Origin: Hymenolepis diminuta
Taxonomy: Eukaryota; Platyhelminthes; Cestoda; Cyclophyllidea; Hymenolepididae
Reading direction: 5' to 3'
Length of the DNA stretch: 64,000 nucleotides
NCBI GenBank assembly: GCA_900708905.1
Contig: CAADRB010000021.1
Location: 1,177,814-1,241,813 of the forward strand
The translations under genes were made by a program, and so were the position numbers. The first letter of the stretch is position 1. Every line of letters begins with the position of its first letter. The notes beneath the pieces were generated by a model, which searched no databases, was not told where the DNA came from, and worked only from the letters and a program-made list of their open reading frames with translations. Positions 62,940 to 64,000 of this stretch are shown here, piece by piece.

Positions 62940-63056
62940 TCTCAACTGTGACGTCAGAGATCACAGGTCAATGGGTAACCATATTAGTTAGAACAGATTA
63001 AACATGATAGAATTCAGGTTTCTCACCAAGGTGACTCTGTGATGCTACCTCTTTGC
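62940..63056 (+). repeat. tRNA-derived SINE-like repeat, copy 7 (5' truncated)
   Basis: On the plus strand GACGTCAGAGATCACAGGTCAATGGG resembles the anticodon-arm to B-box part of the other heads. The body then reads GAATTCAGGTTTCTCACC and ends near GTGACTCTGTGATGCTACC, as in copies 3-5 reversed. It begins within about six bases of where mariner homology stops. Confidence 0.55.
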
Positions 63057-64000
63057 CCATGAAGAGTGAGGGAAAATGCATGTTTGCATGGGCTCGATAA
63101 TGTACGCGTAGATTCAATATCTGCGGTAAGAGATTTCATTGATAGTGTTAGGTCGCATCCACTTGGAGTTTGAGCGGATTTATTCACTGTTTTACGCCAC
63201 ATCCTCATAAGTAGAATTAGCATTGTACGAAAAGCATATCTATGGTTTAGGAATCACAACAACATGATAAAGAACTCTCGTTAATATAATAATAATATAT
63301 TGGATGTTTAGGAATTTCAAACAAAATCAAAGGATGGAAACGGGTACTCTTGAGTGAATACTTAAATTTGGAGAGAGCAAATATGGTGTCTAGTAAACTC
63401 TAAATTCGGTAGTCAGAAGACCTGGATAAATCGTTAATCAACTTTGGGAGGCAGGGTGAGAAATAGGCAGGACAGCGTAAAGCTAAACTAATCTTAAATC
63501 GAACACTGGGGCAATTGATAAGGAAAGAATTGACAACAGCATTCGGCAATTTTTTACACCAGCATCCCAACGAACAATCGTTTCCAGTCGGTATTGACGG
63601 AATCGGTGTTCATAGATAAGTAGGCTTTAAAATTTGAAGATATTATTATGCATAGGGATGAGAAATCTATACTGGTATTTATTAATCAACTATTCGATTT
63701 TTCCTAATTTTAAGTCATTAATGTCCCCTTTAGTATGACAAACATTTTTCTATAAATTCCAATGATCTCAACAATATACAATTTTCTCTCAACAATCTTA
63801 ATTCATTCTAAAATATTCCGCTTGCAAGTGAGTATATGCTATTCCACCCATCTCAGCTCTGATAAGTTAGGATCATCTAAACCGCTTGATGTTTTGTAAT
63901 AGCATTCTGCTATGTCAAGCCATGAAAGAAAAATGAATTGATGAAATTTATTCGCTCAGTAATTCTAATGATGAACAATGAAATTTGTACTTTGGAACTT
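63057..64000. other. Right edge, no gene recognised
   Basis: AT-rich, with no exon or named repeat identified. The minus frame at 63023-63223 overlaps the SINE body and is a shadow. Confidence 0.5.

Overview
This window is an AT-rich, intron-rich eukaryotic nuclear sequence. I read it as a platyhelminth, probably a parasitic one. The reasons are very short introns (31-38 bp) mixed with kilobase introns, many decayed Ty3/gypsy and mariner relics, and a divergent set of animal genes. The genus is not determined. There is no operon structure, and most long open frames are chance frames or transposon debris.

Four plus-strand host genes can be supported. (1) Positions 9037-10341 hold the 3' end of a small tetraspan gene resembling the LHFPL family, with a possible further exon near 7123-7308. 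(2) Positions 12459-13251 hold a complete three-exon gene for a 193-residue eIF4E-like cap-binding protein. (3) Positions 19989-26595 hold a complete ten-exon gene for a 677-residue homologue of NCKIPSD/SPIN90 (SH3 domain, proline-rich linker, conserved helical C-terminal domain). (4) Positions 44246-56427 hold a roughly thirteen-exon gene for a short DSL/EGF transmembrane protein of the Notch-ligand (Delta/Jagged) type, about 444 residues long. It has a compressed DSL-EGF module and a tyrosine- and proline-rich cytoplasmic tail.

The remainder is mostly intergenic or intronic sequence filled with old repeats. Gypsy gag/protease relics lie at about 15740-16803 and 37193-37705. A minus-strand LTR pair at 40940-42521 encloses a short gag remnant, and further solo-LTR-like copies of that family lie near 46450 and 57050. 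A second LTR-like family occurs at 26808, 28852 and, inverted, 32813. A tRNA-derived SINE-like repeat occurs at least seven times. Two decayed mariner copies at 29490-30690 and 61736-62934 share a stretch of about 923 bp with no difference that I could find, although both are broken by stop codons and their left flanks have diverged.

The genes are not an obvious functional cluster. eIF4E acts in translation initiation, the SPIN90 homologue in actin regulation, and the DSL protein in cell-cell signalling. The exon models come from reading splice sites and protein similarity by eye. Those for eIF4E and NCKIPSD keep frame throughout. The DSL model is firm from exon 1 to 4 and from the DSL exon to the end, but provisional between 49190 and 49291.
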